Below, piece after piece: positions 22,929 through 34,400 of a stretch of DNA of 64,000 nt. Made by a program: the position numbers and the translations under genes. The notes beneath the pieces were generated by a model. That model was given only the letters and a program-made list of their open reading frames with translations, was not told the origin of the DNA and did no database searches. Origin of the DNA: Panopea generosa (lineage: Eukaryota > Mollusca > Bivalvia > Adapedonta > Hiatellidae); NCBI GenBank assembly GCA_029582155.1, contig CM055901.1, positions 39,112,616-39,176,615 of the forward strand, given 5' to 3'. Each line of letters begins with the position of its first letter. The stretch's first letter is position 1.

Positions 22929-24916
22929 GCTCTACTGGCCAAAGGCCAGAAGGGCTTATGCGAAGGCCCGTTGTCCGTCGTCTGTTAGCAGCACTTTCTC
23001 TGAAACCACTGGGCCAATTAAACTGAAACTTCACATGGATGTTTCTATTGCATAGGAGACTATACAGAAGATTTTTTTTTTCGATCTGAAATTTAAGTTG
23101 GCCTCTGTTACTAAAAATAGTCTAAAACTTAAAAAATCTTCTCATGAACGGCCCAACAGATTTTAAAAATGTTTATGTAGTAATGATAACCAACTATAGT
23201 TTTGTTAGATTTGTTCAAATGGTGTCCCTAGGGTTAAAAATGACCCTGCCCCGAGGGTTCAATTAGGGGACACATGTCATTATAATAAATATTAATTTAT
23301 TTATTTTTAAATGGAAATGATTTTGCCTACATCTTCAAAGAAGCATTGTTTGGTGAAGAAGGTTCAGATTTGTAAAAATGACTTGGTTCCACTGTCTTAA
23401 GGGGTCAGGTGGGGCCCTAAAAGGGTAAAAATTGAGAATTACAAAAATTATTTTCTTAAAAACCTGTATGTCAGATTTGTTCATATTTGGCATAAATTAT
23501 TCCTATATGTAAGGGTTTGATTGCAGATAAGAATTTAGGGGCTGAAATTTATAGGGGCCCTGTAAGAGGACTTAGAATTTTACATAGGGATACTATGGGA
23601 AAACAGAAAATTATCTCCTTTTTTTCATCTATTTAGGCAAAATTATTATTCAGTTTGAGTTCCGAAGTATCATCTAGTCATAGGAAATAAGATTTGGCTC
23701 AATAAGGAGAATTGATTTTCCATAAGGGGCCAGGGTGGGTTGGTTAAAATAGAAAATTTTCAAAAATCTTCTCAACAACCGGTCAGTCAAATATGTTCAT
23801 ATTTGATATGGATTATCCCAATGAATATAAGTTTAAAGTTTGTACAAAACAAAAGACACTGGGATGTAAACAGGCCCTGTAAGTTTTTTTTTTAATTTTA
23901 CATAGGAATACTATGGGGAAATGGAAAATTCTCATTTTTTCTTCCATTTGTGTAAATATGTTGTTAATTTGAGATCTAGTAACAATAAATTCTGTTCAAT
24001 AAGGAGGATTGAATTTCCATAAGGGGCCAAGGGGATGGATGGGGCAATAAGGTTAAAATTTGAAATTTTCACAAATTTCCTCTCAATAACCTTTCAGTCA
24101 AACTAGTTCATAGTTGATATAAATTATCCTTACATCAGCAAGGATTGGAGATTCTGCATATCAAGGGGCTGGGATATATTGGGGATATATTGGGGCCCTG
24201 TAATGTGACTTTTACATAGGAATATTATAGGGAAAACTGAATTTTTTCATTTTGCATCCATGTGTACAAAAAAACTTCTTTTTGAAATTTGAATCTTTTC
24301 TGCTCATAACAAATCGCTAAGAGTGGGTGATTGAAGTTCTGAAAAATTAAGGGGCTAGGTTGTATAAGTGTTCTGTACAGGGGACTATATTTTTTTACAG
24401 ATGAATGCTATGGGAATTTAAAGTATTTCCTTTTCATAGCAATGCCTGCGGCTAGGTCTAGTGGTAAAGCGTCCGCCTCGCATGAGGAAGGTTGTGGGTT
24501 CAATCCCTGGCCGGGTCATACCAAAGACTTTAAAAATGGTACTAGAAGCTTCCTCGCTTGACGCTCAGCATTAAGAGGAGAGTTCTAGTTCTGGTCGGCC
24601 CCGTGTCAGTATAATGTGACTGGGTGGGGTATCATACCATGTGTCTGCTGCATGATACTCTAGTGTGACAGCGCTTAGAATAGTGTCTCAAGTAGACACC
24701 ATCGCCATATGACTGAAAAATTGTTGAAAGCGACGCTAAACACCATACAACATTTTCATAGCAATTAAGTTTCTGTTCAGTATGGCTGTGGTGGGGGTAT
24801 TTATCCATAAGTTGATAAGACAACCCCCTAAAGAGGGTAAATATTGTGGAATTTCAAAAAGTGCTATGGCCACTATGAGTCAGTAGAGCGTCCTCAGGCC
24901 CTCTTGGGCCTCTTGT
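22929..24916 (+). mobile_element. near-complete family A element with SINE insertion
   Basis: This is the most complete copy. It has the head hairpin CTGGCC-AAA-GGCCAG (22935-22949) and AGAAGGGCTTATGCGAAGG. The body contains CTGAAACCACTGGGCCAATT, AAAATGACCCTGCCCCGAGG and GGGGACACATGTCATTATAA. It ends TCAGTAGAGCGTCCTCA, hairpin GGCCC-TCTT-GGGCC (24897-24910), TCTTGTT. Removing the 309-bp SINE plus one 13-bp target copy leaves about 1.67 kb. I see no open frame of note and no TIRs; the element is probably non-autonomous. A 3' subterminal hairpin is compatible with a Helitron-type element, but the terminal TC/CTRR signals are not convincing. Confidence 0.65.
24444..24752 (+). mobile_element. tRNA-headed SINE with perfect 13-bp target-site duplications
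   Basis: The head has a Pol III A box (GGTCTAGTGGTAAAGCG, near 24453) and B box (GGTTCAATCCC, near 24497). A central domain includes CTTGACGCTCAGCATTAAG and GTGTCAGTATAATGTGACTG, and the 3' end reads AAGCGACGCTAAACACCATAC. TTTTCATAGCAAT occurs exactly at 24431-24443 and 24753-24765, so the 309-bp insert is bounded to the base. The perfect duplication suggests a recent insertion into a family A copy. The conserved central part may belong to a known metazoan SINE domain class; I cannot say which. Confidence 0.88.
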
Positions 24917-25029
24917 TACAAATTAATACTCTGAACACAGATAATTTTCAAAATTTGAAAATATGCGACAGCGAAATCAGGTGAGCAACCATTTGAACCT
25001 CTGTTTAAATATTGAAGATACACTAGTAT

Positions 25030-25132
25030 CATTTTCACCTGTCCAAGAAATGATAAGCTCAGTCAGCATCTCGTCTGACTGTCAATCCAGAAGTTGTGAG
25101 CTTGAATCCCCAACCAGCAGCGATCTCAATTG
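25030..25132 (+). mobile_element. tRNA-like SINE head fragment
   Basis: An A-box-like TAAGCTCAGTCAGC (near 25050) and a B-box-like GAGCTTGAATCCCC (near 25100) lie at tRNA spacing. A family A copy begins right after it. Confidence 0.5.
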
Positions 25133-25139
25133 TTTTTTT

Positions 25140-25992
25140 TAGTTCTACTGGCCAAAGGCCAGAAATGCTTGTGCGATGGCGCGTTGTCTGACGTCTGTCG
25201 TCTGTTAGCAGCACTTTCTATGAAACCACTTGGCCAATTAAACTGAAACTTCACATGGATGTTTCTATTGCATTGGAGACTATACAGAAGATTTTTATTT
25301 TTCGATCTGAAATTCAAGATGGCCGCCGTTACTAAAAATGGTCCAAAACTTAAAAAATCTTTTTCTCATGAACGGGCCATGGATTTTCAAAATGTTTATG
25401 TAGAAATGATGACCAACTATAGTTTTGTTAGATTTGTTCAAATGGTGTCCCTAGGGTTAAATATGACCCCGCCCCGAGGGCTCAATAAGGGGACACATGT
25501 TATTATAATATTTTTTTTTTTTTAAATGGAAATGATTTTGCCTATATGTTCACAGAAGCATTATTTGGTGAAGGAGGTTCAAAAAGGGTACAAATTGGGA
25601 ATTACTAAATTCATTTTCTTAAGAATTGGTATGTCAGATTTGTTCATATTTTGCATAAATTATCCCTATGTGTAGGGGTTTGATTGCAGATAAGAATTTA
25701 GGGGCTAAAATTTATAGGGGCCCTGTAAGGGGACTTAGAATTTTACATAGGGATACTATGGGAAAACAGAAAATTCTCATTTTTTTTTTTCATTTATTCT
25801 GAAACCACTAGGCCAATTAAACTGAAACTTCACATGGATGTTTCTATTGCATAGGACACTATACAAAAGATTTATTTTTTCTATCTAAAATTCAAGATGG
25901 CCGATATTTCTATTGCAAAGTAGAACTTCAAAAAGTGCTATGGCCACTATGAGTCAGTAGAGCGTCCTTAGGCCCTCTTGGGCCTCTTGTTT
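25140..25992 (+). mobile_element. family A element, internally rearranged copy
   Basis: Head hairpin CTGGCC-AAA-GGCCAG at 25148-25162; terminus TCAGTAGAGCGTCCTTAGGCC then CTCTTGGGCCTCTTGTTT at about 25954-25992. The block beginning CTGAAACCACTAGGCCAATT occurs twice (near 25220 and 25799), so the copy has an internal duplication and a deletion relative to 22929-24916. Confidence 0.65.
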
Positions 25993-26123
25993 TGGTGCCA
26001 TTTTGCCTACAGTTTTTAAGTTACTAAAACAATGACCCTGAAGGGAATAAAGACCCCACCATGACAGTAAACATTTACATAGCCTGAGTATTATGGGATG
26101 AGAAAGTGTTAATATTTTACAAT

Positions 26124-26416
26124 GAAATGATTGATTTATTGAATATTTATTGTCATTTTTATGCCATCGAGGGCTAACAGACGATCAGTTAACCTAACCA
26201 CTGTTTCCTGGGATCCTGAAAGGTTTAACAGTACTTGAGCACAACTGATCTCTTCAAGTAACTGATAACTTTCCCACTTGAATCAGCAGTGAGGGACGAA
26301 TGATAATAAGACACAGTGTTGTATATCAATCATCACTGAGACTGATGTCGGGCAGGACTTCGAACTCACGACCCTGGATTGATAGTCAGCTGCGTAACTG
26401 GCTGTGCTAATCGGGT
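26124..26416 (-). mobile_element. TCAA-tailed tRNA-SINE, copy 1
   Basis: Read on the minus strand, a tRNA-like head near 26340-26416 (GATTAGCACAGCC-AGTTACGC, then GAGTTCGAAGTCCTGCC) is followed by a body shared with 27870-28112 (CCCACTTGAATCAGC, then TTTCCTGGGATCCTG, then CGATCAGTTAACCTAACCA on the + strand). It ends in the same TGATTGATTTATT tail as the fragment at 6993-7075. Confidence 0.7.
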
Positions 26417-26706
26417 TTTTTGTGTCACAGGGAGGTAAACTATTAACGGCCTACCTGTATTTTTTTTGTAGAAAAAAATACAACAAAAGTCTGCAGTAAT
26501 GTGTGCTTTTAGTATTTTACTTTATATTGATAATGTAACCTGTAAATTTCCACAATCTTATTAATTGAATGAATGTATAATAAAATTTTAAAAACAACTA
26601 TAATTTTTTATCCTTGAATTTCCATATTATGAGTGAGTAGCTAGATAATATTTTTGTATATCTGATCGGAGTCGAAGAACAAGATGGTTCCCTTTAAGTA
26701 AAATAA
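26417..26706. other. no gene seen
   Basis: AT-rich spacer between the SINE and the 43-bp array; nothing is recognisable. Confidence 0.5.
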
Positions 26707-27168
26707 AACTGTGACCCTTCAGTATGCTAACAAGTTGGAATGCTTTACAAACTGTGACACTTCTGTATGCAAACAAGTTGGCATGCTTTACAAGCTGTGA
26801 CACTTCAGTATACAAACAAGTTGGCATGCTTTACAAACTGTGACACTTCAGTATGCAAACAAGTTGGCATGCTTTACAAGCTGTGACACTTCTGTATGCA
26901 AACAAGTTGGCATGCTTTACAAGCTGTGACACTTCAGTATGCAAACAAGTTGGCATGCTTTACAAACTGTGACACTTCTGAATGCAAACAAGTTGGCATG
27001 CTTTACAAGCTGTGACACTTCAGTATGCAAACAAGTTGGCATACTTTACAAGCTGTGACACTTCTGTATGCAAACAAGTTTGCATGTTTACAATCTGTGA
27101 CACTTCTGCATGCAAACAATTTGGCATGCTTTAAAAACTGTGACACTGCAGTATGCAAACAGTTGGAT
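26707..27168. repeat. 43-bp tandem array, about 10.7 units
   Basis: The unit contains CTGTGACACTTCAGTATGC, then AAACAAGTTGGCATGCTTTA, then CAA(A/G). Units are well matched; variation concentrates at TCAGTATGC/TCTGTATGC and CAAA/CAAG, which roughly alternate. The minus-strand open frames here reflect the periodicity. Confidence 0.95.
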
Positions 27169-27869
27169 TTACTCCTAGTTTCGGAATGAAAATTGTCATA
27201 TAAATATTGTTTGACAGAATTTGGAAAGTTTATATCCACACAAACAATTGGCTATTATATTTCTAAGATATAAAGAGATGACTTCTCTATATTTTCAATT
27301 TGAATGCCTATTAAAGTATGTTGAAACTGCTTGACAGGGCAAATATGATTACAACATCTTCTATTGTTACATTTAAGGAATAATGTGAAATCACTTAAAA
27401 CGACATTGTATCCCATTCTCCAATAAAACTGGATGCCATATATACTGGTCATACCTAATACCGCGAGTCTAAATTTTTTCAACCATGTAAAGAATGGCGT
27501 CGATAATAAACAGTAATAAGGTTACTTGAGGATGCCGAGTAATAAACAGTTGCCAATATGAAATGCACACAAATGCCGATGCTAACGGAAGTTGGAGCTT
27601 TGCACATGTCTTCCCAGATTGTTATTATATGGCCATTCGCAGTAATAGGTATATAGCTGTATAAGGGATACAGTCAACCTGTGTAAGCAGTCACCTTTAT
27701 TAAGCAGCCACATATGCTATTTCCCATTTCTATGACTTCAGAGGAAATTAATCTTAAAGAAGCAACAACCTGTCTTAAAAGGCCACTTTTGCTCCTTCCC
27801 TTGACTGGCTATTTCAGACAGTTTTGACATTTTATGTATTTTCTCTAAAAGGCATGGGTTCATGCTGAT
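27169..27869. other. no gene seen; contains solitary 65-bp satellite monomer at about 27385-27450
   Basis: Mostly unassigned. The stretch around 27400-27445 (CCCATTCTCCAATAAAACTG, then GATG-C-ATATATA) is a single monomer of the large satellite that begins at 28405. Confidence 0.7.
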
Positions 27870-28112
27870 AGATTGATTATTTAGCATCATTTTTACGATC
27901 AGTTAACCTAACCATTGTTTCCTGGGATCCTGGATGTTTAACCAGTACTCTAGCACACCCCATCTCCGCAAGTAGCTTATAACTTCCCCACTTGAATCAG
28001 CGGTGAGAGACGAATGATAATGAGACACAATGGAGAATGACCGTGCGGGAATCCGAACTCGTGACCCCTCGATTGATGTTCAGACGCGTTACCGACTGAG
28101 CTAATCAGGCTT
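27870..28112 (-). mobile_element. TCAA-tailed tRNA-SINE, copy 2
   Basis: The minus-strand head AAGCCTGATTAGCTCAGTCG (A box) and GAGTTCGGATTCCC (B box) sit at 28112 to about 28045. The body matches the copy at 26124-26416, and the 3' tail is GATTGATT at 27871. It lies between the solitary monomer and the 20-kb satellite. Confidence 0.75.
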
Positions 28113-28404
28113 GGCTGCTGCACATTCAAAATAAGCATTTTGTGCCAAACCAATGTGGTCAAGTAATTATATAGAACTTCGCAATCGGAGCAATGTAAAA
28201 TCAATACATAATTATTTGTTAATGGCGTATGCAAATTTTAATAATGCCACTCAGTATTTTGAGGATGTCAACAATCTATATTCTATCTATATTTCATATA
28301 CTTTTGGGATTAGAACCACGGCCCCTAAATAGAATTTAAAAATATTCATATATCTATATATAATGATACTAATACAAATGAATCTCTCCATATAATGATA
28401 ATAA
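28113..28404. other. spacer before the large satellite, AT-rich
   Basis: No gene or recognised repeat; TA-rich just before the array start. Confidence 0.5.
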
Positions 28405-31400
28405 TATATATATAACATGTTGAGAATGGCATCCCACACCTCATTCTCCTATTAAACTGGATGTCGTATTTATAACCTGTAATGTGCTGGAAATGGCATT
28501 ACACCCCATTCTCCAATAAAATTGGATGTTGTATATATAACCTGTAATGTGTTGGAAATGACATTACTCCCCATTCTCCAATAAAACTGGATGTTGTATA
28601 TGTAAACTGTAATGTGTTGGAAATGGCATTACACCCCATTCTCCAATAAAACTGGATGTCATATATATAACCTGTAATGTGTTGGAAATGGCATTACGCT
28701 CCATTCTACAATAAAACTGGATGTAATATATATAAGCTGTAATATGTTGGAAATGCCATTACACCCCATTCTCCAATAAAACTGAATGTAGTATATGTAA
28801 ACTGTAATGTGTTGGAAATGCCATTACACCCCATTCTCCAATAAAACTGGATGTCGTATATATAACCTATAATGTGTTCGACATGTTGTTGCTTCCCATT
28901 CTCCAATAAAACGGGTTATCGTATATATAACCTGTAATGTGTTGGAAATGGCATTACACCCCATTCTCAAATAAAACTGGATGTCCTATATGTAACCTGT
29001 AATATGTTGGAAATGGCATTACACCCCATTCTCCAAAGGAACTGGATGTCGTATATATAACCTGTAATATGTTGGAAATGGCATTACACCCCATTCTCCA
29101 ATAAAACTGGTTGTCATATATATAACCTGTAATGTGTTCGAAATGCCATTGCTTCCCATTCTCTAATAAAACTGGTTGTCGTATATATAATCTGTATTGT
29201 GGTGGAAATGCCATTAAACCCCATTCTACAATAAAACTGGATGTCATATATATATATAACCTGTAATGTGTTGAAAATGCCATTACTCCCCATTTTCCAA
29301 TAAAACTGGATGTCGTATATATAACCTGTAATGTGTTCGAAAATGCCATTACATCCCATTCTCCAATTAAACTGGATGTCTAATATATAACCTGTAATGT
29401 GTTCGAAATGCCATTGCTTCCCATTCTCCAATAATACTGGTTGTCGTATATATAATCTGTAATATGTTGGAAATGCCATTACACCCCATTCTACAATAAA
29501 ACAGGATGTCGTATATATAACCTGTAATGTGTTGAAAATGGCATTATTCCCCATTCTCCAATAAAACTGGATGTCGTATATATAACCTGTAATGTGTTGA
29601 AAATGGCATTATTCGCCATTCTCCAATAAAACTGGATGTCGTATATATAACCTGTAATGTGCTGGAAATGCCATTACACCCCATTCTACAATAAAACTGG
29701 ATGTCGTATATATATAACCCGTAATGTGTTGAAAATGCCATTACTTCCCATTCTCCAATAAAACTGGATGTCGTATCTATAACCTATAATGTGTTCGACA
29801 TGTTGTTGCTTCCCATTCTCCAATAAAACGGGTTGTCGTATATATAACCTGTAATGTGTTGGAAATGGCATTACACCCCATTCTACAATAAAACTGGATG
29901 TCGTATATAAAACCTTTAATGTGTTGGAAATGGCATTACACACCATTCTCCAATAAAACTGGTTGTCATATATATAATCTGTAATGTGTTGGAAATGGCA
30001 TTAAACCCCATTCTCCAATAAAACTGGATGTTGTATATATAACCTGTAATGTGTTGGAAATGGCATTACACCCCATTCTCCAATAAAACTGGATGTCGTA
30101 TATATAACCTGTAATGTGTTCGAAATGCCATTGCTTCCCATTCTCCAATAAAACTGATTGTCTTATATATAATCTGTTATGTGTTCGAAATGCCATTACA
30201 CTCCATTCTACAATAAAACTGGATGTCGTATATAACCTGTAATGTGTTGGAAATGCCATTACACCCCATTCTACAAGAAAACGTGATGTCGTATATATAA
30301 CCTGTAATGTGTTGGAAATGGCATTACACCCTTTTCTCCAATAAAACTGGATGTAGTAAATAACCTGTAATATGTTGGAAATGGCATTACACACCATTCT
30401 GCAATAAAACTGGATGTTGTATATATAACCTGTAATGTGTTAGAAATGGCATTACACCCTTTTCTCCAATAAAACTGGATGTCGTAAATAACCTGTAATA
30501 TGTTGGAAATGGCATTACACACCATTCTCCAATAAAACTGGTTGTCGTATATATAACCTGTAATGTGTTGGAAATGGCATTACATCCCATTCTCAAATAA
30601 AACTGGTTGTCGTGTATAGAACCTGTAATGTGTTGGAAATGCCATTACACACCATTCTACAATAAAACTAGATGTCATATATATAACCTGTAATGTGTTG
30701 GAAATGGCATTACACCCCATTCTCCAATAAAACTGGATGTTGTATATATAACTTATAATGTGTTGGAAATGGCATTACACCCCATTCTCCAATAAAACTG
30801 GATGTCGTTTATATAACCTGTTATGTGTTGGAAATGGCATTACACCCTATTCTCAAATAAAACTGGATGTCGTATATGTAACCTGTAATGTGTTGGAAAT
30901 GCCATTACACCACATTCTCCAAAGGAACTGGATGTCGTATATATAACCTGTAATATGTTAGAAATGGCAGTACACACCATTCTCCAATAAAAGTGGTTGT
31001 CATATATATAACCTGTAATTTGTTCGAAATGCCATTGCTTCCCATTCTCCAATAAAACTGTTTGTCGTATATATTATCTGTTATGTGGTGGAAATGCCAT
31101 TAAACCCCATTCTACACTCAAACTGGAAAACTGGATGTCGTATATATAACCTGTAATGTGTTCGAAATGCCATTACAACCCATTCTCGAATAAAACTGGA
31201 TGTCTTATATATAACCTGTAATGTGTTGGAAATGGCATTACACCCCATTCTCCAATAAAACTGAATGTTGTATATGTAACCTGTAATGTGTTCGAAATGG
31301 CATTACACCCTATTTTCCAATGAAACTAGATGTCGTACATAACCTGTAATGTGTTGGAAATGGCATTACACACCCTTCTCCAATAATACTGGTTGTCGTA

Positions 31401-34400
31401 TATATAATCTGTAATATGTTGGAAATGCCATTACACCTCATTCTGAATGTCGTATATGTAACCTGTAATCTGTTGGAAATGGCATTACACACCATTCTCC
31501 AATAAAACTGGATGTCGTATATGTAACCTGTAATGTGTTGGAAATGGCATTACACACCATTCTCCAATAAAACTGGATGTCGTATATATAACCTGTAATG
31601 TGTTGGAAATGGCATTACACCCCATTCTCCATTAAAACTGGATGTTGTATCTATAACTTGTAATGTGTTGGAAATGGCATTACAGCCCATTCTCCAATAA
31701 AACTAGATGTTGTTGATGTAACCTGTTATGTGTTGGAAATAGTATTACACCCCATTCTCCAATAAAACTGGATGTCGTATATGTTATCTGTAATATGTTT
31801 GAAATGGCATTACACCCCATTCTCCAAAGGAACTGGATGTCGTATATATAACCTGTAATGTGTTGGAAATAGCATTACACCCCATTCTCCAATGAAACTG
31901 GATGTCGTATATGTAACCTGTAATGTGTTGGGAATGGCATTACACCCCATTCTCAAATAAAACTGGATGTCGTATATAACCTGTAATGTGTTAGAAATGG
32001 CATTACACCCCATTCTCCAGCAAAACTGAATATCGTTTATATAACCTGTAATGTGTTGGAAATGCCTTTACTCCCCATTCTCCAATAAAACTGGATGTCA
32101 TATACATAACCTGTAATGTGTTGGAAATGCCATTACACCCCATTCTCCAATAAAACTGATTGTCGTATATATAACCTGTAATGTGTTGGAAATGGCATGA
32201 CGCCCCATTCTCAAATAAAACTGGTTGGCATATATATAACCTGTAATGTGTTGAAAATGGCATTACACCCCATTTTCCAATAAAACTGGATATCGTATAT
32301 GTAACCTGTAATGTGTTTGAAATCGCATTACACCCCATTCTCCAACAAAACTGGAAGTCGTATATATAACCTGTAATGTGTTGGAAATGGCATTACACCC
32401 CATTCTCCAATAAAACTGGTTGTCATATATATAACCTGTAATGTGTTCGAAATGCCATTGCTTCCCATTCTTCAATGAAACTGGTTGTCGTATATATAAT
32501 CTGTAATGTGGTGGAAATGCCATTTAACTCCATTCTACAATAAAACTGGATGTCGTATATATATAACCTGTAATGTGTTGAAAATGCCATTACTCCCCAT
32601 TCTCCAATAACACTGGATGTCATATATATATATCCTGTAATGTGTTCGAAATGCCATTACATCCTATTCTCCAATAAAACTTGATGTCTAATATATATTC
32701 TGTAATGTGTTCGAAATGCCATTGCTTCCTATCCTCAAATAATACTGGTTGTCGTATATATAATCTGTAATATGTTGGAAATGCCATTACACACCATTGT
32801 ACAATAAAACTGGATGTCGTATATATAACCTTTAATGTGTTGAAAATGGCATTATTCCCCATTCTCCAATAAAACTGGATGTCGTATATATAACCTGTAA
32901 TGTGTTGAAAATGGCATTATTCGCCATTCTCCAATAAAACTGAATGTCGTATATATATAACCTATAATGTGTTGGAAATGCCATCACACCCCTTTCTACA
33001 ATAAAACTGGATGTCGTATATATAACCCGTAATGTGTTGGAAATGCCATTACTTCCCATTCTCCAATAAAATTGGATGTCGTTTATATAACATATATTGT
33101 GTTCGACATGCCGTTGCTTCCCATTCTCCAATAAAACGGGTTGTCGTATATATAACCTGTAATGTGTTGGAAATGGCATTACACCCCATTCTACAATAAA
33201 ACTGGATGTCGTATATATAACCTTTAATGTGTTGGAAATGGCATTACACACCATTCTCCAATAAAACTGGTTGTCATATATATAATCTGTAATGTGTTGA
33301 AAATGGCATTACACCCCATTCTCCAATAAAACTGGATGTTGTATATATAACCTGTAATGTGTTAGAAATGGCATTACACCCCATTCTCCAATAAAACTGG
33401 ATGTCCTATATAATCTGTAATGTGTTGGAAATGGCATTACACCCCATTCTCTAGCAAAACTGAATGTCGTTTATATAACCTGTAATGTGTTGGAAATGCC
33501 ATTACACCCCATTCTACAATAAAACTGGATGTCGTATATATATCCTGTAATATGTTGGAAATGCCATTACTTCCCATTCTGCAATAAAACTGGATGTCGA
33601 ACATATAACCTATAATGTGTTCGAAATGCCGTTGATTCCCATTCTCCAATAAAACGGGTTGTCGTATATAAAACCTGTAATGTGTTGGAAATGGCATTAC
33701 ATCCCATTCTACAATAAAACTGGATGTCGTATATATAACCTATAAATTGTTGGAAATGGCATTACACACCATTCTTCAATAAAACTGTTGTCATATATAT
33801 AACCTGTAATGTGTTAGAAATGGCATTACACCCCATTCTCCAATAAAACTGGATATCGTGTATATAACCTGTAATGTGTTGAAAATGGCATTACATCCCA
33901 TTCTCCAATAAAACTGGATGTCTTTTATAACCTGTAATGTGTTGGAAATGGCATTACACCCCATTCTCCAGTAAACCTGAATGTCGTATATATCAACTGT
34001 AATGTGTTCGAAATGTCATTTCTCCCCATTCTCCAATAAAACTGGATGCCATATACATAACCTGTAATGTGTTGGAAATGCCATTACTCCCCATTCTGCA
34101 ATAAAACTGGATGTCATATCTATAACCTGTAATGTGTTCAAAATGCCATTACTTCCCATTCTCCAATAAAACTGGTGGTCGTATATATATAACCTGTAAT
34201 GTGTTCGAAATGCCATAACACCCCATACTACAATAAAACTAGATGTCGTATATATAACCTGTAATGTGGTGGAAATGGTACTACACACCTTTCGCCAGTA
34301 AAACTGGATGTTGTATATATAACCTGTAATGTGTTGGAAATGGCATAACACCCCATACTACAATAAAACTAGATGTCGTATATATAACCTGTAATGTGGT

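Noticed and set aside
24444-24520. Possible functional tRNA gene
   Set aside because: The A and B boxes are present but the sequence continues into a SINE body with target duplications. The same applies to the other tRNA-like heads, which lack acceptor-stem pairing.
26707-27168. Regular 43-bp array considered as a CRISPR
   Set aside because: The units are head-to-tail with no variable spacers and the sequence is animal nuclear DNA.
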